A stretch of 64,000 bases of DNA from Acetobacter farinalis. Lineage in GTDB: Bacteria; Pseudomonadota; Alphaproteobacteria; Acetobacterales; Acetobacteraceae. A program made the position numbers and the translations under genes. Location: positions 19,354 through 83,353 of the forward strand of contig NZ_JAPIUX010000008.1 of the NCBI RefSeq assembly GCF_026240015.1, given 5' to 3'. The first letter of the stretch is position 1. Each line of letters opens with the position of its first letter. This document shows, one piece after another, positions 34,174-42,988 of the stretch. Under the pieces are notes generated by a model, which ran no database searches, was not told where the DNA came from, and was given only the letters and a program-made list of their open reading frames with translations.

Positions 34174-35319
34174 GTGGCATCTTCCAGTGTTTCTGCCCGA
34201 CCGAACTGGCCCGCGTCCCGCGCCGGGGCGGTCCTGACAATTGATCTTGCAGCGATTGCGGCCAATTATCGTGCGCTGGATGCCAGAACGCCGGGGGCCA
34301 TCTGCGCGGCTGTGGTGAAGGCCGATGCCTATGGGCTGGGTGCGGCCCATGTTGCTCCGGTTCTTGAAAAAGCCGGGGCGCGCCAGTTTTTTGTTGCCCA
34401 TGTGGATGAAGGCCTCGCCTTGCGGGAAAGCCTTTCTCCCGCCGCCCGGATTACGGTGCTGCACGGTGCGCGGCCGGATGCTCTGGAAGACTGCGTGCGC
34501 TCCGGCCTGCGTCCGGTTCTGAATTCTCTGGAGCAGATCAGCCAGTTACGGGCACTTGCCCGCCGCCTTGGCCACACGCTGGATGCTGTTCTGCAACTGG
34601 ATACCGGCATGTCCCGCTTCGGGCTTTCCAGAGCCGATGTGCAGTGTCTGGTACAGGAGCCGGACCGGCTGGAGGGGATTTCTCTCAGCCTGATCATGAG
34701 CCATCTGGCCTGCGCGGATACCCCCGAAAACCCGGCGAACAGGGAGCAGTTAGAGGCCTTTCTGGCTGCTGCGGCCATCTTGCCAGCCGCGCCCCTCAGT
34801 CTGGCAGCGTCTTCCGGAATTTTTCTGGAACCTGCCTTCCACCAGTCTCTCGTGCGGCCGGGGGCGGCTCTTTATGGCGTGGCCCCCAATGCCGCGGGGC
34901 CGAACCCGCTGGCTCCCGTCGTGACGCTTGCGGCGCATATCCTGCAAATCCGCACCCTCTCCAAAGGGGACCGCGTTGGATATGGGCTGACATGGCGGGC
35001 TGATGGCCCCCGGCGTGTGGCAACATTGGCCACGGGCTATGCGGACGGGTTTGCCCGGCAGGGGGCGGAGAAAGGGTGCGCGTGGTTCAAGGGCCAGCGT
35101 TTGCCCGTTCTGGGCCGGATTTCCATGGATTCCATGACCGTGGATATTTCCGATATTCCGGAAGGCCAGATTGCGCCGGATGATACGGTCGAACTGCTCA
35201 ACGCCTCCCATGGTGTGGATGCCGTGGCGCAGGCCGAGGGCACGATAGGGTACGAAGTCCTGACCTCGCTTGGGCGCCGGTATCATCGTGTTTATGAAAA
35301 CCAGCCACAGAATACGTAA
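34174..35319 (+). CDS. alr: Alanine racemase
   Basis: This 381-residue PLP enzyme interconverts L- and D-alanine. The PLP Lys49 is in V-V-K-A-D-A-Y-G-L-G-A, and the second-base Tyr is in V-G-Y-G-L-T-W (about residue 271). The start is GTG at 34174. Being beside dadA and an Lrp-type regulator, it is probably the catabolic DadX-type racemase that feeds L-alanine to DadA; it could also supply D-alanine for peptidoglycan if it is the only racemase. It is followed by dadA after 27 bases. Confidence 0.95.
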   Translation: MASSSVSARPNWPASRAGAVLTIDLAAIAANYRALDARTPGAICAAVVKADAYGLGAAHVAPVLEKAGARQFFVAHVDEGLALRESLSPAARITVLHGARPDALEDCVRSGLRPVLNSLEQISQLRALARRLGHTLDAVLQLDTGMSRFGLSRADVQCLVQEPDRLEGISLSLIMSHLACADTPENPANREQLEAFLAAAAILPAAPLSLAASSGIFLEPAFHQSLVRPGAALYGVAPNAAGPNPLAPVVTLAAHILQIRTLSKGDRVGYGLTWRADGPRRVATLATGYADGFARQGAEKGCAWFKGQRLPVLGRISMDSMTVDISDIPEGQIAPDDTVELLNASHGVDAVAQAEGTIGYEVLTSLGRRYHRVYENQPQNT

Positions 35320-35346
35320 AATTTAAAAAATAAGAAGGTGCTTCCA

Positions 35347-36606
35347 ATGAAAGTTATCGTTCTTGGTGGGGGTGTGGTGGGTGTGACCTCTGCCTGGTAT
35401 CTGGCGCAGGCCGGGCATGAGGTCACGGTGGTGGAACGCCAGCCGGAAGCCGGGATGGAAACCAGCTTTGCCAATGCAGGGCAGGTTTCCCCAGGCTATT
35501 CCGCTCCCTGGGCTGGCCCCGGCGTGCCGCTGAAATCCATCCGCTGGCTGATGATGGCGTATCGCCCCTTTGTGTTCTGGCCGATGCCGGATCCGCATTT
35601 GTGGACATGGCTGATGCAGATGCTGGAAAACTGCACCTCCGCCGCCTATGACCGGAACAAGGGCCGTATGGTGCGTCTGGCGGAATACAGCCGGGATGTG
35701 ATGAAGGATCTGCGGACTGAAACGGGCATCACGTATGATGACCGCCAGCAGGGCACCCTTCAGGTGTTCCGGACCCAGAAGCAGCTTGATAACGCCGCAC
35801 AGGATATTGCTGTTCTCAAACAGTATCAGGTGTCCTACGAAGTTCTGGATCGGGCGGCCTGTGTGCGGGCGGAGCCGGGCCTTGCGGATGCGGCGGACAA
35901 GATTGTCGGCGGCCTGCGTCTGCCAGGTGATGAAACGGGGGATGCCTTCAAGTTCACGCAGACTCTGGCGGGCATGGCGGAAAAGGCGGGGGTGAAGTTT
36001 CTGTATAACACCCGTATCAAGCAGCTTTTGTCCGAAGGTGGCCGCATTACGGGTGTGGAGACCAGTGCAGGTGTTCTGACGGCGGATTCTTATGTGCTGT
36101 CACTGGGGAGCTTCTCTCCCGCACTGGTGCGCGGGCTGGGGATGAAGCTGCCGATTTATCCGGTAAAAGGCTACTCTCTGACAGCTAATATCACAAATGC
36201 GGATCGTGCTCCCGTTTCAACGATTATGGATGAAACCTTCAAGATCGGGATTACCCGCCTTGGAGACCGTGTGCGTGTGGGTGGCACGGCGGAGCTGGCC
36301 GGGTTCAGCCGCCGCCTGCGTGCGCCGCGCCGGGCAACGCTGGAACATTCGGTGACAGACCTGTTCTCTGACTGCTGTGATGTGCCGGGTGCCTCCTTCT
36401 GGACAGGCCTGCGCCCCATGACACCGGATGGCACGCCCATTATTGGCCGGACAGGGCTGGAAAATCTGTTCCTCAATACCGGGCACGGCACGCTGGGCTG
36501 GACCATGGCCTGTGGCTCCGGCCGTGTTCTGGCGGATATCATGTCTGGTAAGACACCAGACATTGCCTATGAAGATCTGAATATCTTCCGCTACGGACTT
36601 TCCTGA
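35347..36606 (+). CDS. dadA: D-amino acid dehydrogenase small subunit DadA
   Basis: DadA is an FAD-dependent, membrane-associated dehydrogenase that oxidises D-alanine to pyruvate and ammonia and passes electrons to quinone. The 419-residue protein has the dinucleotide-binding G-G-G-V-V-G at residues 7-12, the family block A-N-A-G-Q-V-S-P-G-Y-S-A-P-W-A-G-P-G, and the C-terminal T-G-H-G-T-L-G-W-T. The ATG at 35347 follows AAGAAGGTG; GTG at 35338 is in frame but badly placed. It works with the preceding racemase. Confidence 0.96.
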   Translation: MKVIVLGGGVVGVTSAWYLAQAGHEVTVVERQPEAGMETSFANAGQVSPGYSAPWAGPGVPLKSIRWLMMAYRPFVFWPMPDPHLWTWLMQMLENCTSAAYDRNKGRMVRLAEYSRDVMKDLRTETGITYDDRQQGTLQVFRTQKQLDNAAQDIAVLKQYQVSYEVLDRAACVRAEPGLADAADKIVGGLRLPGDETGDAFKFTQTLAGMAEKAGVKFLYNTRIKQLLSEGGRITGVETSAGVLTADSYVLSLGSFSPALVRGLGMKLPIYPVKGYSLTANITNADRAPVSTIMDETFKIGITRLGDRVRVGGTAELAGFSRRLRAPRRATLEHSVTDLFSDCCDVPGASFWTGLRPMTPDGTPIIGRTGLENLFLNTGHGTLGWTMACGSGRVLADIMSGKTPDIAYEDLNIFRYGLS

Positions 36607-36924
36607 GCCCTGCGGTATACCTGCTCCCGCCCAGAACCGGGCCGGGAGCAGGATGGGGCGGAAGGACGTGCGGCCCCGGGAGGCTCCTGCTGGCACCTCC
36701 TTTCTTCTGGTAACTGCGTGCGCGGAATATGCGGCATGCGGAAAGCCTATGGTCCACGGAATTTCAAGAAACTGTAAAACTGTTCACGAAGAAAAAATGT
36801 TTTCACTCGGAAACATATTTTTTTCTGGCGATGACATGAATATGCTCGGTTTTTCTGGTGCAACAGTGCCGTGGCGGGATGTCATGTTGTTCCTGACGTT
36901 TTTATAGGATGGACCTTGCTTGTT
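36607..36924 (+). other. Intergenic region between dadA and the glucanase gene
   Basis: It holds a strong hairpin right after dadA (36620-36652, listed separately) and, at 36797-36824, a small ATGTTT/AAACAT hairpin followed by a T-tract that could act as a second terminator. The rest is A+T-rich and presumably contains the promoter of the next gene. No coding frame is supported. Confidence 0.45.
36620..36652 (+). terminator. Strong hairpin downstream of dadA
   Basis: A perfect 10-bp stem CCTGCTCCCG / CGGGAGCAGG lies 14 bases after the dadA stop. No U-tract follows, so termination may be Rho-dependent or rest on the weaker hairpin near 36797-36824. Confidence 0.55.
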
Positions 36925-38637
36925 ATGATGCCGGACTGGTTTTTCTTGTCTTTTCGCTTTTCTCGCGGGCATGATGCCGCCTGCCAACAGGTCCCTTCCC
37001 GTACCCGGCGGGTTTCTCCCCGTGTGGGTTTTCTGGCGTTTGTAGCCCTTTCGGCTTTCGGGCCAGCGGCTGCGCAGGCAGCGGAGGCCTCTGCACCGGC
37101 CACTTCTGCCACACAGGCCGCGCCTATAGTCGCGCCGTCCATCCCTTCGGTCCGTCAGCAGCGGGAGGCCGCGCGCCTGTCCACCAGTGTGGTGTTCAAA
37201 CCCAGCCGGGCAGATATGGCGTTGATTGAAGATCTGGAACACCGCACCTTTCTGTGGTTCTGGGAAGCAGGCGATGCACAGACCGGCCTGGTGCCCGACC
37301 GGTATCCATCAGACCAGACACAGGCGAGTGTGGCCTCAATCGGGTTTGCGCTGACAGCCTATGGTATCGGAGCGGAGCGCGGGTATATCACCCGCCAGCA
37401 GGCTGCTGAACGGACTCTGGCCACCCTGCGGTATCTCTCCGGGCTTCCGCAGAATGACAGTCCGGAAAACTCTTCCGGGTATCATGGATTTTTCTATCAT
37501 TTTCTGAACAACAAGACCGGATTGCGGCTCAACAAGGACATTGAACTGTCCAGCATTGATACAGCCCTGCTGATGCAGGGCGTTCTGTTCTCGGAAAGCT
37601 ATTATACGAAAGATACGGAGCAGGAGCGGGAAATCCGCTCTCTGGCAAACGGACTTTACCAGAATGTTGACTGGGTCTGGATGCGCAGGCCTGACCTGCG
37701 GCTGAGCATGGGGTGGTCTCCCGAGCGCCAGTTCCTCCCCAATTACTGGGAAGGCTACAGTGAGGGGATGATGGCCTATATTCTGGCGCTTGGTTCTCAG
37801 GGCCATCCGCTGGAACCGGCGTCATGGCAGGCGTGGCTGACCACAAATGACCGGCGCTGGGGGGAATATTACGGCCAGACCCTGCTGAATTTTGCCCCCA
37901 TGTTCGGGCATGAATACACCCATTCATGGATCGATTTCCGCGGGATTCAGGATGACTGGAACCGTGAGAAGGGCATTGATTATTTTGAAAACAGCCGCCG
38001 TGCGACCTATGCGCAGCGGACCTATGCCATGACCAACCCTGGCAAATGGCAGGATTACGGGCAGGATGTATGGGGGCTGACCGCCAGTGATGGCCCCGGC
38101 GAACTGACGCAGACAGTAGGTGGCACCCCCCGCCACTTCCTGTCTTACGCCGCGCGCGGAGCCGGGCGCGACTATACGCAGGATGATGGCACCATTGCGC
38201 CCACCGCCGCTGGCGGTGCGGTGGCCTTCGCCCCGGAAATTGCCATTCCCGCCCTGCGGGAAATGAAGCACCGCTACGGCCGCCATATCTACAGCCGGTA
38301 TGGGTTTGTGGATGCGTTCAACCCCAGCTTCCATACGGCGGACAAGTCTTTCTGGTCTGACACAGCCTATCTGGGCATTGATCAGGGGCCAATTCTGCTG
38401 ATGATTGAAAACTGGCGCAGCGGGTTTGTGTGGAACATCATGAAGCAGAATCCCGCCATTCGGCAGGGGCTGCTGAAAGCCGGCTTCCGGGGTGGCTGGC
38501 TGGGGCAGGACGCTGGTCCTGCGGCACCGGCCACACATGCCAGTGCACCGGCTTCCGGCACGGTTCTGCCTCCTGCCAGCCAGCATGCGGCCACGCAGCA
38601 CCCTGCCCGGCAAGGGGCACAGCAGCAGACCGGCTGA
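36925..38637 (+). CDS. Secreted GH144/PF10091-like glucanase
   Basis: The product of about 570 residues starts with a long basic N-region and a hydrophobic signal (G-F-L-A-F-V-A-L-S-A-F-G-P-A-A-A-Q-A). Its catalytic domain is an (alpha/alpha)6 barrel type: F-L-W-F-W-E near the start, S-S-G-Y-H-G-F-F-Y-H-F, E-L-S-S-I-D-T-A-L-L-M-Q-G, N-Y-W-E-G-Y-S-E-G, Y-T-H-S-W-I-D-F-R and P-S-F-H. This is the pattern of the PF10091 'glucoamylase' family, whose studied members in GH144 are endo-beta-1,2-glucanases. It probably cleaves beta-1,2-glucan, perhaps osmoregulated periplasmic glucan. A Pro/Ala-rich tail (about 520-570) follows. The exact start is uncertain: a double ATG at 36925/36928 and a GTG at 36871. 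Confidence 0.82.
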   Translation: MMPDWFFLSFRFSRGHDAACQQVPSRTRRVSPRVGFLAFVALSAFGPAAAQAAEASAPATSATQAAPIVAPSIPSVRQQREAARLSTSVVFKPSRADMALIEDLEHRTFLWFWEAGDAQTGLVPDRYPSDQTQASVASIGFALTAYGIGAERGYITRQQAAERTLATLRYLSGLPQNDSPENSSGYHGFFYHFLNNKTGLRLNKDIELSSIDTALLMQGVLFSESYYTKDTEQEREIRSLANGLYQNVDWVWMRRPDLRLSMGWSPERQFLPNYWEGYSEGMMAYILALGSQGHPLEPASWQAWLTTNDRRWGEYYGQTLLNFAPMFGHEYTHSWIDFRGIQDDWNREKGIDYFENSRRATYAQRTYAMTNPGKWQDYGQDVWGLTASDGPGELTQTVGGTPRHFLSYAARGAGRDYTQDDGTIAPTAAGGAVAFAPEIAIPALREMKHRYGRHIYSRYGFVDAFNPSFHTADKSFWSDTAYLGIDQGPILLMIENWRSGFVWNIMKQNPAIRQGLLKAGFRGGWLGQDAGPAAPATHASAPASGTVLPPASQHAATQHPARQGAQQQTG

Positions 38638-38684
38638 AGGCCGGTTGCTCCTGAAAATCGCTTTTCTGGAAAAGTCCTTTCGCA

Positions 38685-38716
38685 CCAGTCTCTGAAGAGA
38701 CTCCATCGGAGACTGG
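38685..38716. terminator. Hairpin between convergent glucanase and VOC genes
   Basis: A perfect 8-bp stem CCAGTCTC / GAGACTGG with an inner loop lies between the two convergent stop codons. There is no U-tract on either side, so it is a weak terminator candidate. Confidence 0.4.
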
Positions 38717-38750
38717 CGCGGGAAACCCTGAAGGGTGGTCTGAGGCCCGC

Positions 38751-39143
38751 CTATCCCTGATAGGAGGCGATCTCGATCAGATTCTGGTCCGGATCATGGC
38801 AGTAGACAGAGGTGATTGGCCCCAGAGCGCCCAACCGCGCCACGGGGCCTTCTACAATCGTCACGCCACATTTTTTCAGATGCTCAATGATGTCCTCACT
38901 GGTCACCGCGGTGACAAAGCAGAGGTCATTCCCGCCGGGCAGCGCATGGACTGCTGTGTCCCACCCCGTGGCGTCCTGCGGCCGAAGGTTGAGCTTCTGC
39001 CCGCCAAAAGCCAGCGCTGTGCGGTTGTTGCGCCCGTACTCCTCGCGATCCATGCCCAGCACACGCTGATACCAGGAGGCGGAAATTTCGAGGTCTCTTA
39101 CAGTCAGGACAGCATGGTCCATCCGGTCAACAGTAAAGCGCAT
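38751..39143 (-). CDS. VOC family (glyoxalase/fosfomycin-resistance fold) protein
   Basis: The 130-residue single-module protein has paired beta-alpha-beta-beta-beta units. Metal-ligand candidates are His10 in M-D-H-A-V-L, a Gln/Asn-rich edge strand (Q-K-L-N-L), and Glu in L-I-E-I-A-S-Y near the C terminus. The vicinal-oxygen-chelate fold covers glyoxalases, dioxygenases and resistance proteins, so the substrate is open. It follows fumA by 25 bases on the same strand and is probably cotranscribed. Confidence 0.85.
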   Translation of the reverse strand: MRFTVDRMDHAVLTVRDLEISASWYQRVLGMDREEYGRNNRTALAFGGQKLNLRPQDATGWDTAVHALPGGNDLCFVTAVTSEDIIEHLKKCGVTIVEGPVARLGALGPITSVYCHDPDQNLIEIASYQG

Positions 39144-39168
39144 GGGGTCAACACAGCTCCTTTAATGC

Positions 39169-40824
39169 TCAGCTGAGTTCAGCGTAGAAGTCATTCCCCT
39201 TGTCGTCGATAACAATAAAGGCGGGGAAGTCCTCAACCTCGATTTTCCACACCGCTTCCATGCCCAGTTCGGGGTATTCCAGAACTTCCACCTTGCGGAT
39301 GCAGTCCTGCGCCAGCCGGGCCGCCGGGCCGCCAACGGACCCCAGATAGAACCCGCCGTACGTCTGGCAGGCGTCCTTCACGGCTTTGGAGCGGTTGCCC
39401 TTGGCCAGCATGATATAGGAGCCGCCAGCGGCCTGAAGCTCGGCCACATAGGAGTCCATGCGTCCGGCCGTGGTGGGGCCGAAGGAGCCTGTCGCCATGC
39501 CTTCGGGCGTTTTGGCCGGGCCTGCGTAATAAACCGGGTGGTCTTTCAGATATTGCGGCAGGCCTTCCCCCCGTTCCAGCCGCTCACGGAATTTGGCGTG
39601 GGCAATATCCCGCGCCACCACCACGGTGCCGTTCAGGGCAAGGCGGGTTTTGACAGGATAGCGGGAGAGTTCCTTGCGGATTTCGTCCATCGGGCGATTG
39701 AGGTCGATCCTGACGGCCTCACCCTCCAGATGGTCATCCGTGGTTTCGGGCAGGAAGCGGGCCGGGTCATGCTCCAGCTCTTCCAGAAAAAAGCCTTCCG
39801 CCGTGATGCGCGCCTTGATCTGCCGGTCTGCCGAGCAGGAGACCCCCATCCCCACCGGCAGAGAGGCGCCGTGGCGGGGCAGGCGGATCACCCGCACGTC
39901 ATGGCAGAAATATTTGCCGCCAAACTGCGCGCCAATGCCCAGCTTGCGGGTCAGCTCCAGAACCTTCTGCTCCATCTCTACATCCCGGAAGGCGTGGCCG
40001 GTCATGCTGCCGCTGGTGGGCAGGCTGTCATACCAGTGGGTGGAGGCCAGCTTCACGGTCTTGAGCGTCTGCTCCGCGGACATGCCGCCAATCACGATAG
40101 CCAGATGGTAGGGCGGGCAGGCGGAGGTGCCGAGGGTTTTGATTTTGGTATCCAGCCAGTCCAGCAGTTTCTGTTCAGACCCCAGCAGGGCGCGGGTTTC
40201 CTGAAACAGGAACGTCTTGTTGGCCGAGCCACCGCCCTTGGCCACAAACATCAGATCAAACTGTTCATCATGATGCGTGGCGGGGCTGGCGAAAATATCG
40301 CACTGCACCGGCAGGTTGGTGCCTGTGTTCTTTTCCTCGAACATGGTGAGCGGGGCCATCTGCGAATAGCGCAGGCTGGTGCGGGTGTAGGTTTCATACA
40401 CTCCTTTGGAGAACGCGACTTCCTCATCGCCTTCCACCCATACGCGCTGGCCTTTTTTGCCAAACACAATGGCCGTGCCGGTGTCCTGACACATGGGCAG
40501 CACGCCACCCGCGGCAATGCCGGCGTTTTTCAGCAGGTCCAGTGCCACGAAGCGGTCATTGTCCGAGGCTTCGGGGTCTTTGAGAATGCTGGCAAGCTGT
40601 TTGAGGTGAGCAGGGCGCAGGTAATGCGCCACTTCGTGAAACGCCTGCGCTGTCAATTCTGTCAGCGCTTCGGGCGTGATGTGCAGAATGGTTTTGCCCG
40701 CACACTGCGATGTGCTGACACCGGCGATATCCACCTTCCTGTAAGAGGTGGTGTCCTCCCCCAGCGGGAAGAGGGGAGACCAGGTGAAGGGGGGTACCGG
40801 GGGGCGAGGGGGCTGGCTGGTCAT
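39169..40824 (-). CDS. fumA: Fumarate hydratase, class I
   Basis: This is the iron-sulfur, oxygen-sensitive fumarase of 551 residues. The cluster Cys are visible in P-M-C-Q-D-T-G-T-A (Cys112), A-C-P-P-Y-H and V-S-C-S-A-D. The C-terminal beta domain contains K-G-N-R-S-K and the Y-G-G-F-Y-L-G-S-V-G-G-P-A block. ATG 40824 follows GGAGAG; an upstream ATG at 40905 lies inside the gap after sspB. It supplies malate from fumarate in the TCA cycle. The gene lies 43 bases after sspB and 25 before the VOC gene. Confidence 0.97.
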   Translation of the reverse strand: MTSQPPRPPVPPFTWSPLFPLGEDTTSYRKVDIAGVSTSQCAGKTILHITPEALTELTAQAFHEVAHYLRPAHLKQLASILKDPEASDNDRFVALDLLKNAGIAAGGVLPMCQDTGTAIVFGKKGQRVWVEGDEEVAFSKGVYETYTRTSLRYSQMAPLTMFEEKNTGTNLPVQCDIFASPATHHDEQFDLMFVAKGGGSANKTFLFQETRALLGSEQKLLDWLDTKIKTLGTSACPPYHLAIVIGGMSAEQTLKTVKLASTHWYDSLPTSGSMTGHAFRDVEMEQKVLELTRKLGIGAQFGGKYFCHDVRVIRLPRHGASLPVGMGVSCSADRQIKARITAEGFFLEELEHDPARFLPETTDDHLEGEAVRIDLNRPMDEIRKELSRYPVKTRLALNGTVVVARDIAHAKFRERLERGEGLPQYLKDHPVYYAGPAKTPEGMATGSFGPTTAGRMDSYVAELQAAGGSYIMLAKGNRSKAVKDACQTYGGFYLGSVGGPAARLAQDCIRKVEVLEYPELGMEAVWKIEVEDFPAFIVIDDKGNDFYAELS

Positions 40825-40867
40825 GATGTGCTGAACTCTCCATGGGGCCCGCCCCTGAATGCGGGGC

Positions 40868-41416
40868 TTAAGCGGGTGATGGCCCTTTCTTGCGAAAAGC
40901 GTCAAGGCTTACGACCTGTGATGACGGGTCACTTTCCGCTGAGCCTCCGGCATCGTCTTCTGCCGGTGCTGCCGGAGCTGTTTCTGTGGCGGCTGCGGCG
41001 GCAGCCGCTGCGTCCGATGCCGTGAAATGCAGGCTGAGATGGATCGACGGATCAGCAAACCCGGTAAAGGCCGCCACTGGAATGACCAGAATGGAGCCAA
41101 CCCCACCGAAGGACAGACCGACGGAAACCTTGCCTGCGGCGCGGTCCACGGCCAGATCCCAGAACTGGTGCTGGAGCACGATGGTCATCTCATGCGGGTA
41201 CTGGGCGCGGAGGCGGTCAGGGATCACCACACCGGGAAGATCGGTGCGGAAGGTCAGATAAAAATGATGTTCCCCCGCAAGCCCTTCGCGGCTCACATAC
41301 TCGAGGGCGCTCAGCATCACCCCGCGATAGGCCTCGTCCAGCCACTGCTCATAAGGCAGCTGGCTTTCGGGTGGGAAAGCGCCGTTTTCCGGGGTGTTAT
41401 CGTGGTCATCAGCCAT
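40868..41416 (-). CDS. sspB: ClpXP adaptor SspB, alphaproteobacterial type
   Basis: SspB binds ssrA-tagged proteins and hands them to ClpXP. The 182-residue protein has the globular tag-binding domain (about 20-125; L-P-Y-E-Q-W-L-D-E-A-Y-R, L-S-F-G-G-V, V-P-V/I-A-A-F-T-G-F-A-D-P-S). A low-complexity Ala-rich and acidic linker follows, then a short conserved C-terminal ClpX-docking segment (Q-V-V-S-L-D-A-F-R-K-K). It lies directly downstream of the tmRNA gene on the same strand, a suggestive pairing of tag maker and tag reader. Confidence 0.93.
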   Translation of the reverse strand: MADDHDNTPENGAFPPESQLPYEQWLDEAYRGVMLSALEYVSREGLAGEHHFYLTFRTDLPGVVIPDRLRAQYPHEMTIVLQHQFWDLAVDRAAGKVSVGLSFGGVGSILVIPVAAFTGFADPSIHLSLHFTASDAAAAAAAATETAPAAPAEDDAGGSAESDPSSQVVSLDAFRKKGPSPA

Positions 41417-41609
41417 GACAGCTCTCCTCGCTCACGCTGGTCCTTTCGGGCCAGCGATTTGAATATCACTCTGCCGTCAGCCATGCGTGAAAGAGGGGAT
41501 AAGTGCAAGCCGCCAAGCCATGATTCTGTAGCGCAGTGGGTTCCTCACAGCTGCGTATGCCGGCTTTCAAAAGTGCTTGAGCATTGGCAGGCTGCGGGGT
41601 TCATGCCCC

Positions 41610-41930
41610 GGCTGCGGTCCTGAAATTTTAACGGGATTTTTCTGGCGGACTGTGAGGGGGCTTCTGTTGCCCGGTGCCCCCCCGAACCGCGCTTATCGCT
41701 TATGCAGCGACAGCGAGCACCTCAGTGTTATCGTTGGCACTTGTATGTTTAGCCCGATAACGGCGGTACAATGCCGGGCAAAAGGAAGGTCTTTACCACG
41801 CGTGTCGAGCCTGTTTCGTCCCCATCCGTCCGGCCGTGAGGCTGGATTGAAACTGGTGGAGACGCCGGGTACTGCCCCCGGGTCCACAACGATTATTCCA
41901 CGTTCCGTTTATCACCATAGCCAAGGGGCA
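41610..41930 (-). ncRNA. ssrA: tmRNA, split (circularly permuted) alphaproteobacterial form
   Basis: On the minus strand the order is acceptor piece, spacer, coding piece. The acceptor piece ends in CGTCTCC-ACCA at 41854 after a T-arm (CCCGG-loop-CCGGG type) near 41868-41884. The coding piece begins at 41823 with GGGGACG, which pairs over 7 bp with CGTCTCC to make the tRNA-like acceptor stem, and continues AAACAGG-TCGACACGCG as in other tmRNAs. The tag frame is at 41738-41700 and reads A-N-D-N-T-E-V-L-A-V-A-A then TAA, a typical alphaproteobacterial degradation tag. The 30 bases between 41853 and 41824 are the excised spacer. Outer ends are estimates, and I saw no terminator. Confidence 0.93.
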
Positions 41931-42067
41931 AGCCCCTCCTGCACCAATGAACATAAGGAGCACAGCGGTGGATTGCAAGATCCTGTTTCACGCGGCGGCC
42001 CAACTTGAATGCGTGCTGGACTGTCTGTAACACAGAAGCCGAGCTCATTTTCAGTCCGGGGAACAGC
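41931..42067. other. Divergent region between ssrA and thyX
   Basis: This should contain the promoter of the tmRNA precursor (minus) and of thyX (plus). A GGGGCAAGCCCC hairpin near 41925-41936 marks the boundary with the acceptor piece. The ssrA 5' end cannot be fixed by eye, so part of this stretch may still belong to the precursor. Confidence 0.4.
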
Positions 42068-42976
42068 ATGTCACTGACCGACGCCCAGCGCGCAGAAATT
42101 GCCGCGCATCTTCAGGAGTCCGCTCCTACCCGCCGCCCGACGGTGCCGGCGCTGGAGGCCATGCTGTATGAACCACAGGAAGTGCTTGACCACGGCTTTC
42201 TGCGGGTTGTGGACTATATGGGCGATGATTCGGCCATTGTGCAGGCCGCCCGCGTGTCCTACGGGCGCGGCACCCGCAAGGTTTCTGAAGATGCCGGGCT
42301 GATCCGCTATCTGATGCGGCACCGCCATTCCTCGCCGTTTGAAATGTGCGAGATGAAGTTTCACGTCAAACTGCCCATTTTTGTTGCGCGGCAGTGGATC
42401 CGCCACCGGATGGCCAGCGTGAATGAATATTCCGCCCGCTATTCGATTCTCGACAGTGAATTCTACATCCCCGCGCCGGAACACATGGCCGCGCAGAGTG
42501 TGATCAACCGGCAGGGCCGGGGCGATGTGCTGGCCCCGGATGACGCCGCTGCCGTGATGGAGATCCTGCGGGATGACGCCGTGCGCACCTACCGCAATTA
42601 TGAAACCATGCTGAACACGGAAGAGGGCTACGGTCTGGCCCGTGAGCTGGCCCGCATCAATCTGACAGTGAACACCTATACCCAGTGGTATTGGAAGATC
42701 GACCTGCACAACCTCATGCATTTTCTGGCGCTGCGGCTGGACCCGCATGCGCAGTATGAAATCCGTGTCTATGCGGAAGCCATGCTGAAAATCCTGCATG
42801 CCTGGGTGCCGCAGACAGCGGCTGCATTTGAGGATTATCGCCGGGGCGCTGTGACATTCTCCGCCGGCATGCTCAAGATCGTGCGCCGTATGCTGGCGGG
42901 TGAGCCGGTCGAGCAGGCCAGCTCCGGCCTGAGCAAGCGCGAGTGGGATGAGATGATGGCTGTCCTGAAGGACTGA
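42068..42976 (+). CDS. thyX: FAD-dependent thymidylate synthase ThyX
   Basis: ThyX methylates dUMP to dTMP using methylenetetrahydrofolate, NADPH and FAD, without producing dihydrofolate. The 302-residue protein carries the ThyX motif R-H-R-x2-S-x-N-E-x-S-x-R (R-H-R-M-A-S-V-N-E-Y-S-A-R) preceded by R-Q-W-I. The ATG at 42068 follows GGGGAA. It is followed at 12 bases by a small membrane protein gene. Confidence 0.97.
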   Translation: MSLTDAQRAEIAAHLQESAPTRRPTVPALEAMLYEPQEVLDHGFLRVVDYMGDDSAIVQAARVSYGRGTRKVSEDAGLIRYLMRHRHSSPFEMCEMKFHVKLPIFVARQWIRHRMASVNEYSARYSILDSEFYIPAPEHMAAQSVINRQGRGDVLAPDDAAAVMEILRDDAVRTYRNYETMLNTEEGYGLARELARINLTVNTYTQWYWKIDLHNLMHFLALRLDPHAQYEIRVYAEAMLKILHAWVPQTAAAFEDYRRGAVTFSAGMLKIVRRMLAGEPVEQASSGLSKREWDEMMAVLKD

Positions 42977-42988
42977 TCTCCACCCGCA

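Noticed and set aside
39538..41025. Long plus-strand frame antisense to fumA and sspB
   Set aside because: No domain, no ribosome site, covers two clear genes on the other strand.
41577..42008. Open frame across the tmRNA gene
   Set aside because: The tmRNA acceptor stem, tag and termini explain the sequence; the frame is incidental.
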